A stretch of 64,000 bases of DNA from Daphnia pulex. Taxonomy: Eukaryota; Arthropoda; Branchiopoda; Diplostraca; Daphniidae. The notes under the pieces are model-generated. The model made no database searches. It saw only the letters and a program-made list of their open reading frames with translations, and had not been told where the DNA came from. The position numbers and the translations under genes were made by a program. Positions 22,291 to 35,586 of the stretch are shown here, piece by piece. Each line of letters opens with the position of its first letter. The stretch's first letter is position 1. The DNA lies in the NCBI RefSeq assembly GCF_021134715.1, contig NC_060026.1, positions 14,313,001 through 14,377,000 of the forward strand, given 5' to 3'.

Positions 22291-25200
22291 TTAAGGTTGG
22301 GATTTCATCCAAACTTTAGTCTGGCAATGCTCCAAAGCCTATTGACAAAACAACAAAAAGAAATTGTTATTCATGTAATCGAATTTTTCAAAGACGAAAT
22401 ATCATTACATTGCAGGCATCAGCATGTTGAGGACTAGCGCACCAGTACGATGGACCCCAAGTGCATTGTTTTCCGCCCAACAGTTGAACTTGGCCAGGTG
22501 GTGGTTTGCACAAATGCACCGATTCACAAACCTTCTTCTTATCAAGCATAGTTGCCAGTTGGCTAAGTAGATACGGACCGTAAGTGTCTACAATGCCAGT
22601 GCACTAAACAAGGAGGAAAACCATTAACATACTGATGTGACAAGACTATCTTAGTTATTGCAATTACCTTATCTTGGGCACCCCGAGGAACCACAGTGCA
22701 CGCCTTCTCAATGATGTGGTCAATGCTTGCTTCAATAGTGTCATCTGCCAGCAGTTTGTCAAGATACTCGATAACAATCTCGCAAATCTCGCACTTGCTT
22801 GGCAATTTCCATCCGGTCACTTCAAGGGCTGTTTCCTTTTCGTTTTTGTGCCCCAGCAATTTGTGGCTTTTATCGTCTCCCCAACACAATCCCATCTGTG
22901 TGCAAACGGCTTTGGGAGCAATTTCGGATGTCAACAATTCAAATAGCTCGTCGCCATATTGCTCGACAAAATCGATACACATGTCGGCTACTGTGCTGGG
23001 TAGGTGGGCGCACAAAAACTGAATGGCTCTTGTAATCTCCTCCTAATAACAACAGAAATTAAAATTATCAATTGGCAATAAAAGAGTAAAAACTTACTTC
23101 AGTGCTGTTGGTGAGAATTCGCTTTTCGAGGATGGACATGGCGTATTCGCACATTACACACTGGGGAGTATTAGTAGATTCGATTTCTTTCGGTTTAGCC
23201 GGGACATCTTGTTTGATTGTCTCGAGGAATTCGCCAACGGTAATTCCTTTGGGAGCTTCTTTAATCGTCGCGACTACAACCGATGACAGACGCACAAAAC
23301 AGGATATTGTATTAAGATTAAGGAACACCCGACTGCTTGATAAGATAAACTTACTTTCAGAGGTGGTTTTAGGGTTGCACATTTTCAATGCGACACAAAC
23401 TTCATCGGGTTTCAAATCAGCCAACAGCATTTCAATGATTTCTTTCGAGTAAGCATCAACTAGGCGAACGCAATCGCTTCTGACACTTTTGGGAAGACGT
23501 TGGCACACACCCTCAAGGGCTGTTTTGATCGATTCTTCAGTGCGATTATCTTCCAATTTGCTGTCAAGCATCGTAATGACAAACTCGCACAGAGAGCAAG
23601 TGTTGGCATCTCCGGATGTAGGAGCTATAATGAAATATCGTTTCAGTATTTTAAAATTTAACTTTTATCTAACAAAAATCTGACCTTTAAATGGATTAGC
23701 TGGGAGTTTAATTTCCTGTTCCGCAGATTCAGTGCACAGCTGGAGTTGAGCGCACAAGATATTGGGATCCAGTTCTTGGCTCAAGAGGAAGAAGATGGCA
23801 TCTCCATAAGTGTTGATGAGATTATCACATTCATTGCTGATGCTAGACGGCAACTTTTTGCAAATGTTTTTCACGACCTATTAGGCAAATAGATTATATA
23901 GTTAACAGAAATATTCTAATGTTTTCTAAACGCAGCTTTGTGACACTTACAGTTTCAATTTCTTCTTTGACGGTGACATTTTTCAGATCGTTGATGATTT
24001 CGTGTAAAACGTATTCGCAAAGCATGCAACCAGGCTTCCTGGGGCCAAGGACGGAAATTGAGGCGGGAAGTAGACGCTCGGCTGGCAACGCTTGTAATCC
24101 TGCCAAGTTGTTGGTGCGGATAGCGTTACTTTCGTCTTGACCAACCAGGAAATCAGTGTTCACTTCGATCTCGGTCCGTTTAGCTGGGATCATTTTAGTT
24201 GCTTCAATATCTTCTGGTTGGATCCTCAAAAATGACGTTGGGAGCTATATTGAAACGGGAAAATGGTGATAAAGGATGGTTTCAATAAAGTAAGAGGTTT
24301 GTTCAGTACCTTTGAAAGTTTAGGACTTCCCAGAGAAGAAGAAGAACAAAGAGTAAGCATACGACAAGCTTCATGTGGGTCCAATTCTTTCAAGACGAAC
24401 GAATAAGCCACATCTCCGTATTGTTCAACCAAAGCTTGGCACTTAGAAAGAAAACAAATTATATAATTATACGTCATTAATTATGTAACACGTTCAAAAG
24501 ACTATATTACCTCTTTGGCGTAAGTACCAGTTTGTTTGCAAAGACCGTTCAAAACTTGGATGAATTCCGCTTCAGTAGTATTGCTGATGAGCATAGCACG
24601 AACATTCTTCACAAGCGCCTCACAGAACTGGCATTCAAGGTCGTCATTCATCTTTGATGATTTTTCGAGTCTGGATTCGAATTTTCTGTCATTCGACATA
24701 GGACGAACAGAAACGCGCATCGGCTGTACAAAAAGAGCATCGTGTTATCACACAGTTGCAAGCCATTAACAATATCTTAAAAATAGGTACAAACCTTTAA
24801 TTGAGATTCATCACAGAAACCCAATGGCTGGCACATATCCTTCTGCAAGCTTTGCTCCAAAGCATTGAAGATTTGATCAATGTTTTGTGAAACAAGACCC
24901 ATGCATGCATCAGAGTAGCTATTCATATGTGAACAGACCTGCAATAAAACATTCAACTCAATAATTTAATGTTCTTTGGTTTAAAACCCCAATTATAAAT
25001 CTTACATTGAACAGGATTTGTTGGAGATCCACTTGAGAGGAACTTTGAACCTTCATGGCATTGTGACTCATGAAAGTCTTGCATGACTCACACTGTCTGT
25101 CATTGGATAACTGCTCAACAGTTTTGGTTTTCTGGGCACCTTTGTACTCTGACAACAAGCCATCAACCCAGGCATTGTTACACAAAAGAGCTGTTGTGCA

Positions 25201-25795
25201 TACCATAGTTGGATTCATTTGAGAAGCCAGCATTTCAATCAGTTCAGGGATGAAATCATCCACCAACTATTAAGTAGAAAAATGGGTAAGGAAGATGAGG
25301 GAATATGATGTAATGAAAGGCATTACCTTAATGCACTTCAACTGAACCATTTTGATTGGCATAAGCTTGCATGAACCTTCAAAAACTTGCTTCATGTCCT
25401 CCTGGGTTTCATTGGAGAGAAGCTGGTCTCTGGCCTCCTGGACCATTTCTTTACATACCTCGCAGATGCTGTCATTATCTTCTGGGACGCTTTGCCTTTC
25501 CCAAACTGTCTGGATGCAGTGCTTTGTTGCACGGCATGATTTAGCATTGGCGATGCTCTGGCACCAATAACTTGGGCCTTCAGAACATTGATTAACTGGT
25601 GTTGGCAAGTCACCAGCAGAGATCACGACCATACCAGCAGCACACGCCAATAAGCCTGTTGTCAAGAGAATATAAATTGAGGGAAAAGCAGTCTAACAAG
25701 TGAAAGTGAAATCACAAAAGAAAGCAGTAACAGGCTAGTCAATTCAAGCGACACTTACCAAAAGCTGCAGTGAAAAACACCGCCTTGGACGCCAT
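22291..25795 (-). CDS. Prosaposin, saposin precursor
   Basis: Thirteen exons join to 888 residues: 25795-25759, 25655-25327, 25266-25006, 24938-24795, 24723-24511, 24441-24310, 24244-23951, 23877-23685, 23624-23355, 23273-23098, 23042-22668, 22603-22409 and 22338-22291. Saposins are lysosomal activators of sphingolipid hydrolases, cut from a secreted precursor. A signal peptide (VFFTAAFGLLACAAG) is followed by an N-terminal saposin-A domain (SYWCQSIANAKSCRA), seven saposin-B domains starting ICEVC, CESC, CQFC, CMLC, CSLC, CVMC and CEIC and each closing with a C...LC type segment (LLCN, LGFC, LTLC, LQLC, LKMC, MGLC, VHLC), and a C-terminal saposin-A domain (CTWGPSYWCASPQHADAC). Exon borders mostly lie inside each saposin-B domain. 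Vertebrates have four saposin-B domains; insect Sap-r has more, so seven is expected for arthropods. Confidence 0.93.
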
Positions 25796-26634
25796 TTTTC
25801 AAACGAATGACGGCGAGATAATTCTTTGTATGACTATTTCGTAAATTTTCTTGGGCTTCCTCTCTTCAGAACTACGACGTTAGAAATGACGGGAATGACG
25901 TTCAGATTGAGAGAAGTTGATAACGTAATTGGTTGTTTTGTTCCTCTAGCGGCGGGTTTGGACACTCGACGAACAACAAATCCCAAAAGTGAAAGTGGAA
26001 CTAATTTCAACCAATGGGAGGCCGTCCATTTCCCGCTCAACTTTAAATTGGACTTGACAAATTATGTTAAAAGAGACTAAATACTTTTTTAAAAGCTCCG
26101 TGACAAACTTAACTTAAAATGAATAATGCCTTATCGTCTAAATTTGATCTAATTTATGTATTTGCACGATCTTTGATAATTGTATAATTAGAAAACGAAC
26201 AACGCGGTTGGACGATTTCTAATCCCCGGGTGGGTTACTTCGATAAAGCTTGCATCTGAGAGATCTGCGGGATAAAAAAAGTCAACCAAAATTTAATTTA
26301 TGACCGGCATGTAGAATGATGACAACGCTGCTGCCCCGGATATCCCGCATGAGAGGTAAACGAACTGTCAAATCAAAATCTAATTTGCAATAATCTTAAC
26401 AATATATACAGGTAAACCACCCCAGAAAACGTCCAAATGAACAACAACAACAAAAAAAAACAGCTGTTTGGGTTGTTTTTGTCGTCCTTTTTCTGGGCTT
26501 TCTAATTGGCTGAATTCCAGGTGCCCCCGCCAGCTCGCTTCCAATTGCCAAGGTATAAAACCGAGGCCCTTGGGTCCAAACGTACCATCAGTCCGTCCGA
26601 GTTATCCTACAGGATACACATAGCAAATAAACAA
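25796..26634. other. Divergent promoter region between prosaposin and the cysteine-rich peptide gene
   Basis: Prosaposin reads left and the next gene right from this 840-base stretch. TATAAA at 26554-26559 followed by TCAGT at 26588-26592 forms a promoter for the plus-strand gene, with TATA-to-initiator spacing a little long at about 36 bases. No TATA box is evident for prosaposin, as expected for a housekeeping gene. Confidence 0.6.
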
Positions 26635-27422
26635 ATGGCATTACCTTTGACTCTTGTATTCGTTTCGGCTTTGTTGATCTTCAAGGCCGGAGCTTTCCCT
26701 CCCATCGATAATGGTAACAGTAATTTACGAAATTTTGTCATTTTTAGCTTTTTTGGACACAAATTGACAATGTTTTTGGGTTTTTTCCAGAGGCTGCCGT
26801 GGTTGTCGAACGTTCGAATCTGACTAGCGCAACCACCGATCTCTGCCTGCGCGAAGGCGGTTTGTGCGTGATCAAAAGCCAATGCCCTCAAGACAAACTG
26901 GCGTCCAAGAAGGGCCTATGCGGCAAAGCGGACAAGGAATGCTGCCACTCACGTAATAACAATAAATCCACACGGACCAAATTTTTTTGTTTCTTTCTAA
27001 TCTTATCATCGCAATTTCATTCCTTTGAGACACGAACAATAATACTATCATATCTTTTTTGATTTTTAATTTTTCTTACTTGGTGTTGGTGTGTGCCCTC
27101 CAGTGCCAGATACTATCGTCGATTGCCAGGAACGCGGCGGAATGTGCAGGTGGGAAAAACATTTTGGCCAGTTGTTTTTGGTTGTTGTTTTCTCGGCGAT
27201 TCGTATCGAGACGAATTCGATGATGAATCGCCGATAAAATGATGATGGATCGAAGAATTGTTTCGCATTCACAGCAAACCAACCGGCACAAAAACCTGTC
27301 TAAATATTTCAATTCTTTTTGTCTTTTACCGCTCAAGGCTGTCGTCCGAATGCAGAGGAGCTTCTCGTGATGAGCTCGGTCGTTGCGACGCTGGTCACGT
27401 TTGCTGCATCCTCATTAGATAA
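26635..27422 (+). CDS. Twelve-cysteine secreted peptide resembling tick carboxypeptidase inhibitor
   Basis: Exons 26635-26713, 26791-26952, 27104-27149 and 27338-27422 join to 123 residues. The signal peptide is LTLVFVSALLIFKAGA. The mature part has two consecutive six-cysteine modules of the same spacing: CLREGGLCVIKSQC...LCGKADKECC, then CQERGGMCRLSSEC...RCDAGHVCC, ending in ILIR. The CxxxGGxC...C...C...CC pattern twice, with a short tail right after the last CC, matches the tick carboxypeptidase inhibitor (two beta-defensin-like domains, six disulfides, tail inserted into the enzyme's active site). I infer an inhibitor or defensin-like peptide secreted into haemolymph or gut. The tail here ends in Arg, not His. 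Exons 2 and 4 hold most of each module, so the modules may come from an internal duplication. An antimicrobial role cannot be excluded. Confidence 0.75.
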
Positions 27423-28589
27423 AGTGGAATTATTCGTCGTCGTGTACGCAGAGTTTTCCTTTTTTACTTACATAATAATAAGCAAACTAATCAAAAAGTC
27501 TCAATCGGAAAATTGTGAAACGGGACTATTATAATATCATAATCTCAAATGATTGTTTGATTGTTAATAAATGGTATATATCTGGTGTTTATCGGGAACA
27601 ATAATAAACCATACTGGCATTATTATAAAGTTTCTTTGTATATTTTTTGAAAATCTTTTTCAAAGTTTTTTCTTTTTTTCTTGGTGAGTGAATCCATTGA
27701 ATTTTGTTTCACTCTTTACATTTTCCATCTTTACACGAGGTGAACAACAGCAGCTCGGAGATACAACAGTCGACGCTATACGATTTCAACGTCTTTTCAA
27801 TGGCGGAATTTCGCGATCGATACAAATAAAAAAAGACACAAAAGAATTTCGATCGGACATATTGAAATCAAATTTTGTTTTTTTCAGATCTTTTCGCGCT
27901 CGAACGAAAGAATGAGATTTTCGTGAGTCCCCAACAAAATTTGAATTGGATCCACGAAAAAAGACATATGACACTTTTTGAGAGATAATCAGCGAGGGAG
28001 GAGATTGAAGTTGAACGGATAATCCTGATAACATCAAAAACACTCACACACACACGACACGACACTTTAATTTAATTTTTTTTTTCATTGGCACTAGAAT
28101 TCACGTTGGCCAAGCCCAACATTTTGAATATGCGAACTGGAATTTTAATTTTAGAAGGGAAAATACACAAAAACAATTATTTCACATGAACTTAAACAAA
28201 GAAATATTAGATTTTACACACGTTAAGTTAAGCCGTTTTTTTTTTGTCGAGTTAGACTCTCACTTTATGCATCGCAGCAATCAACTGAATTGAAGTTTCC
28301 TACATATTATTTAAGCAGCAATTGACATTTCGATTGTATACATGGACAATACCTGAAACGTGAAACATTGTGAAATAATATCAAATCGAGTTTTTCTGGA
28401 TTTAATTCCGCGAAGAATTAAATGATTGGCTCAAAAACCAAAACAAAATTAACACAAAACAAAATGACACAAACATTTTAATTTTAATTCTAACACTGCG
28501 GAATTGATAATAATGGGATGTGCTGATGGGGGGTGCGGCTTTTCTTATACAATAAGGTTTAATGTAGATTTCGTGTGATTCATTTGAAA
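27423..28589. other. 3' flanks of two convergent genes
   Basis: This stretch lies between the 3' end of the cysteine-rich peptide gene (+) and that of KCTD1/15 (-). A candidate plus-strand signal is AATAAA near 27566. Nothing else is recognised; open frames at 27688-28065 overlap each other on both strands and look like chance. Confidence 0.45.
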
Positions 28590-30321
28590 TCAAAGGGGAA
28601 CAGCTTTGCGGATGAAAAGGTACTCGGAGAATTGCTGGCCTTCAACTCCGCCGCCGTTGGATGCAGCGATGCTGAAATTGGCGTTCAACAAACGCGTGAT
28701 CGCCTTCAATAAAATTGAAATCATTTAAATACAATTATATGTTTTCCCGGATTTTCAATTCAATTTTCAATTTACCTGCATCGAGTTCAACTTGCAGTAG
28801 CCGTTGAGCGGGAAGCGGATGACGTGCCGAGGGTCCTGATTCCAAGCCACGCTGGATCGGCCATCCATCAGAGGCGTGGCGATTTCCGGAAAAATTTCTT
28901 CCACCAAATTCCGGTCGCCGGATAACATGATCCTCTCGCCCAAATCGGGACTGACGTACAGGGCTAGACACTCCCAACCCAAGCGGCTGTTGCAATCATC
29001 TCCGGGCGAACCGGAATCTTCGGCTATCAAATCCTTCCGGCACGTCAAACCGGCCACACCTGGAGCTCCGCCACCGCCTTCGTTGCTACTGCCTCCGCCG
29101 GGTGAATTTTGCTGGTGATCCATCCGGTTGCTGGATGAAACAGCCGAACGTAACCGGACGCCACCAGTCACGCTCATCCCGCCAGAAACGGGCGAACAAC
29201 GGGACCCCGAAACCGGACTGGAACTCGGCATTGCCGGATGACCGTTGTGCTGGTGGCTGTTGTACAATTTATCACCTGGAAAATCATTTTCAAATTTCAA
29301 AAAATTTAGAAACAAAATTAACTTAAATTAAAACAGTAATTTTATTTTATTTTTTTACCGTACTGTCCATTCCGCGTCCGTCTTTCCATCCGCAACATTT
29401 CCAACGCTTTCACCATGGCTATTATTTAAAGAAAAATTTATGAAAAATTAACAATTTAAATTAAAATAAATGAAAGAATAATCATTACGGATGATGTCGT
29501 AATATTTGGCCTCTTCCAGTAAAAGTTCCACATCGGCAAAATCGTCCGGGAGGAGTAGTCTTCCGTTGCGGACGAAATTGAGGACGTGCCGGAACATCTG
29601 GCCGTCCCTATCGATAAAGTAGTGCTGCTTCAAACTGTCCAGGACGATGGGGATGCCGCCGTTGAACATTTTGGCCAGTCGCGACTCGCCGAATCTCGTC
29701 GTGAGCGTTTCCAGCGACGACGTGTAGATGGTCCCGCCGACGTCAATGTGAACGGGCGCCGTGTAACGAGACGCCGCCGCTACGCTGGGGATGCCGGCCA
29801 ATTTGGGCGTGTAAGAAGCCGAATTGGAAGAGATCACCTGGAGCATCGGCGTCGTCGTGGGCGTCGGAGTTTGGGGAGCCGGTGACGACACGGCGCTCAA
29901 CGTCGGTGACGTCGCCGGAGATAAACTCGGAGATAATAGCCTATCACAAAGTTAAAATTAACATCAACTCTAATTAGTTTATCTATCATCCAAGAAAAAT
30001 TTTAAAAATCCCACTCAAATTTAAATGAATTTAATTTAATTTGAAAATCCCGCTCAAATTTAAATGAATTAAATTTAATTTGAAAATCCCGCTCAAATTT
30101 AAATGAATTAAATTTAATTTGAAAAAAATTTCATTTCAATTGAACCGTGAACTTTTAAAATGTCAAGCAAATTTTGATTAAATTTTCTGATTTATTTATA
30201 CAGGTAAGCGGATTACCGGAATAACCGGATGCTTTTCTATTATTTTTCATCCGAAAAATAATCTTTCCAAAAAATGTTGTTACCTGGAATGCGCTTTGCC
30301 GATCATTCTCTCCACCTGCAT
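28590..30321 (-). CDS. KCTD1/KCTD15-type BTB protein
   Basis: Exons 30321-30284, 29940-29489, 29418-29359, 29275-28776 and 28703-28590 join to 387 residues. KCTD1/15 are nuclear BTB proteins that bind and repress AP-2 transcription factors; the Drosophila member is tiwaz. The BTB domain (about residues 76-165) has [16 protein letters not shown] and [20 protein letters not shown]; the C-terminal domain has [45 protein letters not shown] and [11 protein letters not shown]. Between them is a Gly/Ser-rich linker of about 70 residues absent from the vertebrate proteins (about 260-280 residues). The N-terminus is uncertain: a good acceptor at 30390 (preceded by CTTTCTTTC) begins an open exon in frame with the Met at 30321, so an upstream coding exon may exist. 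A possible 5' exon donor lies near 31682. Confidence 0.9.
30004..30121. repeat. Three 39-bp tandem repeats in a KCTD1/15 intron
   Basis: The unit AAAATCCCGCTCAAATTTAA(...)TTTAATTTG is present at about 30004-30043, 30044-30082 and 30083-30121; the last two copies are almost identical and the first has small changes. It lies in the intron between 29940 and 30284. It is a minisatellite and probably polymorphic. Confidence 0.9.
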
Positions 30322-33300
30322 GTTGTTGCCCGGACTTTTTGATCCACTACGTCCGTCCCTTTTTTTATTTGAAAATTTATTTGAAATTTCTACGAAAGAA
30401 AGAAAAAAACAAGGAAAATCAATTTTCGGAATATGGATTATTATTGTAGCGGATGACGGGGTATCATCACATAACCAAACATTTTAAAAGGATAGTTAAT
30501 ACCCTAAGGCCAACCCCGTTAGACAGAGAGACTGATATCAATTTGAGAACAAGTAATAACATTTTGATTTCTCATTTCCTCCCCTGACGACCGTTCAAGC
30601 AAAGCAAAAAAGTAAAAAATCCTTTTTTCATTTTTTTATTATTTGATTTTCTTTCGGATTGAGTATGTGTGTGTGTACCCACACAGAAATGGCCAGTTTC
30701 CAACTTGCCTCGCGGCCAAGCCCGGCACCAATCTCTCTCTACCTACATATTCTTTTTCTTTTTTCGAAATATCTTAACTTTTAACCATATCCTTTAGATC
30801 CACCCATAGCGGAGGGCGAGCAAATGGTTTCAGGTTCTGCCTCTTGGACACGGACGACCTGCGGGAATTTAAAAAAAAAACGGGAAAAAAAGGGCCGCAC
30901 TCATTTGTTTTCCAAAAATGGAACGATTGGATGTTTTTGTGTCTACTGATCTTTTCGATTACCGAGGTCACAACACCCATAACAATAATCATAAAATAAC
31001 GACCCATCTAGAATTTAAATAAAAACGGGATCTTAATAATCGAGTGGTCATGATGATCTAATCAACCCCGTTTACTTTTTAAAAATTAGTTTGTGCAAAC
31101 TGTTGAATAGAATAAGACAACAGGTGCGCGGATATCGAATGTCACGCGGATGTAACAATCAAAAAGAAAATCGCACATTTCATTTGACCCCAATCTAGAA
31201 TTGTTATGACGTCATCAGGAGATTTTAACAGTTTTTCCTAAAAGGTGCGCCAAGAAAAATAAACAAAAGACATTTCAACACGCCAATGATATGACGTGCG
31301 TGTGTTTTCGCCGTAATAAAAATAAATCTCCGATCCGTTAAAAAAAAATAACATTTTCTGCCCAGGTGGGGTGAGCAAAAATCAGGTGATATCCCCAAAG
31401 CAGAAAAATAAAATAAAAAAAGAGAAGGGACAAGAAAAAACAAAAATTTGTCGATGCCCCGTGGCCTTTGCTGGGCTGACCCTTGCAGGCAAATACCTTT
31501 GATAATTTTGTGATTTTTTCTTCTTTTCTTTTTCTCCCAACTAATAAAAGAAGAAATACACAACGTGAAATCAAGAAAAAAAAACTGTACAGCCGCAGGA
31601 AGAATCGAAAACATTTAAAAACAGCGGATCCGCTTGAACGATTATTCCGAGAGAAATAATAATTGAAAAATCAAACTTACCTAATTATACTATCTGGAAA
31701 ATTTCAATAATCATCCAGTAATCAACACCGGCAGCAGCAGTCCATTATTGAGGGAAAATCCGTTTCTTTATTCTGCGGTTAAAAACAATTTCGAAAATGT
31801 TGAAAATGAGCTGACGCAAGTGTCAAAACGACACGCACGTTTCACGGACGGACGCTCGACGGAGACTGAACGTCTTTGAAAAGCTGCGGTGCCTAGCTGG
31901 CGGATCCTATAGGAGATGCCTGGAGCACTGGACAGATGCTGCTGCTGCATGATGGGGTCCACCTCTTTTTTCTTTTTTCTTTTTTAGCTGGAAAAAAGTG
32001 CCTCAAGTGCCTCCGTAGAGCAAAGGGTATAGGTTGGAATATATCGGACGAGAGAGAGAGATGGAGAAAAAGCCTCCGGCACAGCTTCCAGTGATGTTGG
32101 ATATATACCTATCTCTCTCTCTGCAACTACAACCGGTTAAATTTATTTTCCTTTTTTTTATTATTTTTATTTTTAGTAGATATCCCCCTCCCACTTCTTC
32201 TTTTTTTGGGAAATTGCAAAGTTGATGATGTTCCCACCCGCCATTTCTAGGAACTCAAATGACGTGGTGGATCAATAAAGTTGCCCTTTGATTTTTATAC
32301 TCTACGGAAAATTAATAAATAGGCTACTAAACTTTGAATTGCGATTTTCTGATGAATAATAATTATTTTTGTTTCACGGATAATCGTTCATTTTTCGTTG
32401 ACCCGCGAAATTTGAATATTCTAATTTCTGGGGGGGAAATGATTATTGAGGGTCTATTTCAATCAGCATTACAGCCGTTCATCACATTTGCATAAATTAT
32501 GCAATGACAGCATTCACTGTCGTAATAATGAAAGTTATTTTAATACCACGAAGTGTTTTCCAGCCTCTTTTGGGAAAGCCTTAAATAAATAATTACCTTT
32601 TTTTTCTTTTTTACGTCCGTAAATTGACGCAATAAAAATTGGATTAAATTAAAATGGCTGTAGGCTCTTAATAATTTTTTTTTTCTTCTCCCCCCCGTAT
32701 ATACACACACACAATCTTCCAGATGTCTTCACGGTTTATTTTGTCAAAAGCCTCTGGGCGGTGTGGACTGATGGCGCACGCGCTGGAGAGTTACTCCGCG
32801 CTCGTTCATCTTCAAACACACGGAGCCGAGAGAAAGATATACTGGCACATTCGTTTCTTTTCTTTTTAGCTTCCAGCTAAATGAAGAAAATAAGCAGCGA
32901 AACTTGTAACGAAAGGGTGAGACGAGAGCCCCGGGACTCGACTGAGGTATAGCGGATGATCACGACCGAAAGGTTTGTTTTCCTTTTTTAATAAGAATCA
33001 AAATTAAATGGGGTAAATTTTAAGTTTTTTTTTTAAATGAATTAAAATAGGAGGAAAAAAAAAATTATTTCAAAATGTTCGAAAAATAACATTCCGTGAA
33101 ATGCATTTAAAAAAAAAACAAAGTGCCAGTGGGATGTGTCTAAAGAAGCCGCCGGCAGCAAAGCGCACCGTAACGTTCAGGAATGCTGTCCGTCGGTCCG
33201 TCGGTCCATCTCTGACGTGGCATTTTTTGTTAGTGATGGGAATCACACATCACCTGCTGGGGCTGTTGATCTCTCTAAATAGGTGTGTGTGCGCATACAT

Positions 33301-35586
33301 TGGCTGCTGCACACACAATAGACTGGACGTTAACTGTGTATATAGACGTTGTGTGGGGAAAACGGGAATTTTGAAAAAAAAAACTAAATTCAAATTTCGC
33401 GCGCATTAATTGTCAATACATTTTCCTTTCACTTTGTTGTTGCGCAAATCACGACCGCTCACTTTAGCTCGGGGCTAGTTGATATTTTCAGAAGAAACGG
33501 CTCGTTTTGAACGCCAATTTATTGAGAGCCCCGAAAAATTATTGACACACACACACCCATGAAGTGAGTCACTTTGGACAACGAACTTCATCATAAAACA
33601 GGTTTTCTTTCTTCTTTCCTTTTGCATTCAACATTTTTTTCGTGCCAAATAAAGAAGAAGAAAACACTCTTTTACAAAAGACCAAAATACATTAAAAATA
33701 AGGAAACGGGTCATTAACCGCAGCGGCTAAAAACGAACGGGGGTCGTTTCACGCCGAATCAATTCAACAAAAGCCAATAAAAAATCCCGAAAAATCTTCA
33801 TCGACCGAAATGAATGATTACATCTAATAAATTGTGAATCACTTATCAAATATTTGAGTAAAAAAAAAAAGAAAATTATTATTTTTAAAAAATAAAAGGG
33901 GGGTTTGAAAAAGTGACGGAGAAATTTCAAACTGGCTGTAGAATGCCGGAGGCAATGAATCTATAAATCCCATATCATCTAATAACACGAGAGAGAGAGA
34001 GCGAGAGTGAGTCGAGAAATAACCCAAGAGAGAGAGAGAGGCTTATTAAAGTAGCACCGGCGGGCAGAAGCGGGATAGATCCATCCATCCATCGAGCCCC
34101 AGCAAAAGAGTCGAATGCGAATCCTGCAGCAGCTCTCTGCTACTACTAGACCGTGATCGGTTGGGGCGACGCCTTGGGCCATGCTATAATGCATCACGCA
34201 TCCCAACCATCCCGCAGACTCTCTCTCTGTAGTATACCATATAACTCATTATCTCAAGTGACGGGTGAGTCTTTGGATCTACAACCCGTTTTTTCTTTTT
34301 TCTTTCCAAGTTGTTTTGATTTTATTTATTTATTTTTTGGAAACTCCAACGGCTCCAACTGCTGGGATCTGTGTGGATTTGACTCAAATAACCTTATTAT
34401 TATTTTTTGTTTTTTAAATAGTTACACAAATAATGTAATTCAAATAAGACTACCACCGCGCCGCTGGCGGTTCAAGCCGACGAGAGGCAATCAGTTGGAA
34501 ATCTGATTGGCCTTTTTCCCGGCCCCGTCCAGCAAAAGTTGGGTCGAGATTCCGGACTCGAGAAAAGAGATGAGACATTTCTCCAGCAGCTACTCCAGTC
34601 GACATCTCATTAAAAATCTAAAGTTCAGGATTTTTAAATATTCGAATTGAAACTGTATTTTTTTGAAAATAATGCAATTGCGGAACTTGTGGCGTTACAA
34701 GACAAGCGCCAGATGTTAATTCAGCGTGAACGAACAGCGTGTCTTACAATGTGTGATTAAATTTCGCGCGAGCGAATTTTTGAAGCACGTATGAATATTT
34801 AACTATGCGGTAACTGGTTTTTTCGTTTTTGTTTTCTAAGTCACTCGACTGGCTGTATAATACATACCCATCGTATCAATCATTATTGTTATTATATTAT
34901 GCGGGTCTGGCTCTATCGTCTGTGCCAACCGGATGGCCAAAAAATAAAATTTCCGTTATTACGAAAAAATAAACTTTCACCGACATTTTCCCAGAAACTC
35001 AACGTCTAAAATTGTTGTTTGGTTATTTTTACAGCTAGAGATAATCATTAATATTTTGACCCGCTTCAACAAATTATTTTCGAAAATCTATAGCTGCTGG
35101 AAAAATTAAAAGAACGAACGTCTTCATTAAATCTATCAGCGCAAAGGTCGTCGACACATCACGAATGTTTGGCATTCCGAGACGAGATTTTTTGGATTCG
35201 TCATAGTAAAAAAGAAAAGGCAAAAATAATAAAAATTCACGGCGCTGTTAACTACACAGTTTTTTTTAATGAATCTTGTTCCCATCACCGTTGGTGTGGC
35301 GTTCTTTTAAGGAACTTGTATGCCATGTCAAGGGGTTTACGATGTTATTTAAAAATGATGCGGAACATTTGAAATAATTACAGGCAGAGGAACGAATAAA
35401 AGTGTATACGGCCTGTTGATAGTAAATGCCGGGCAGTCTAAGCAATGCGGGATTTTTAGAATTGAAAATTATACGACCCGTAATTCAACAAGGATGTAAC
35501 ACGGTGCAGTTAAAAGTCGGTTAATGAATCAAGTGTAATGCTTCTCAAGTAATCAGTGATTTTAACTATTCTATTTAGGGAAGGAA
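30322..35586. other. 5.3 kb without a supported gene
   Basis: Apart from probable 5' UTR exons of KCTD1/15, I find no gene. The stretch has many A/T runs and short simple repeats (GT near 30667, GAGA near 33990 and 34030, ACAC near 33546). A weak candidate exon on the minus strand at about 30858-30785 (SSVSKRQNLKPFARPP) has an acceptor-like CCCGCAG but no good donor. Its size next to a developmental repressor makes regulatory DNA plausible. Confidence 0.4.

Noticed and set aside
30785-30858. Candidate upstream coding exon of KCTD1/15 (SSVSKRQNLKPFARPP)
   Set aside because: The acceptor is fair but no good donor follows before the stop, so I left it out of the gene model.
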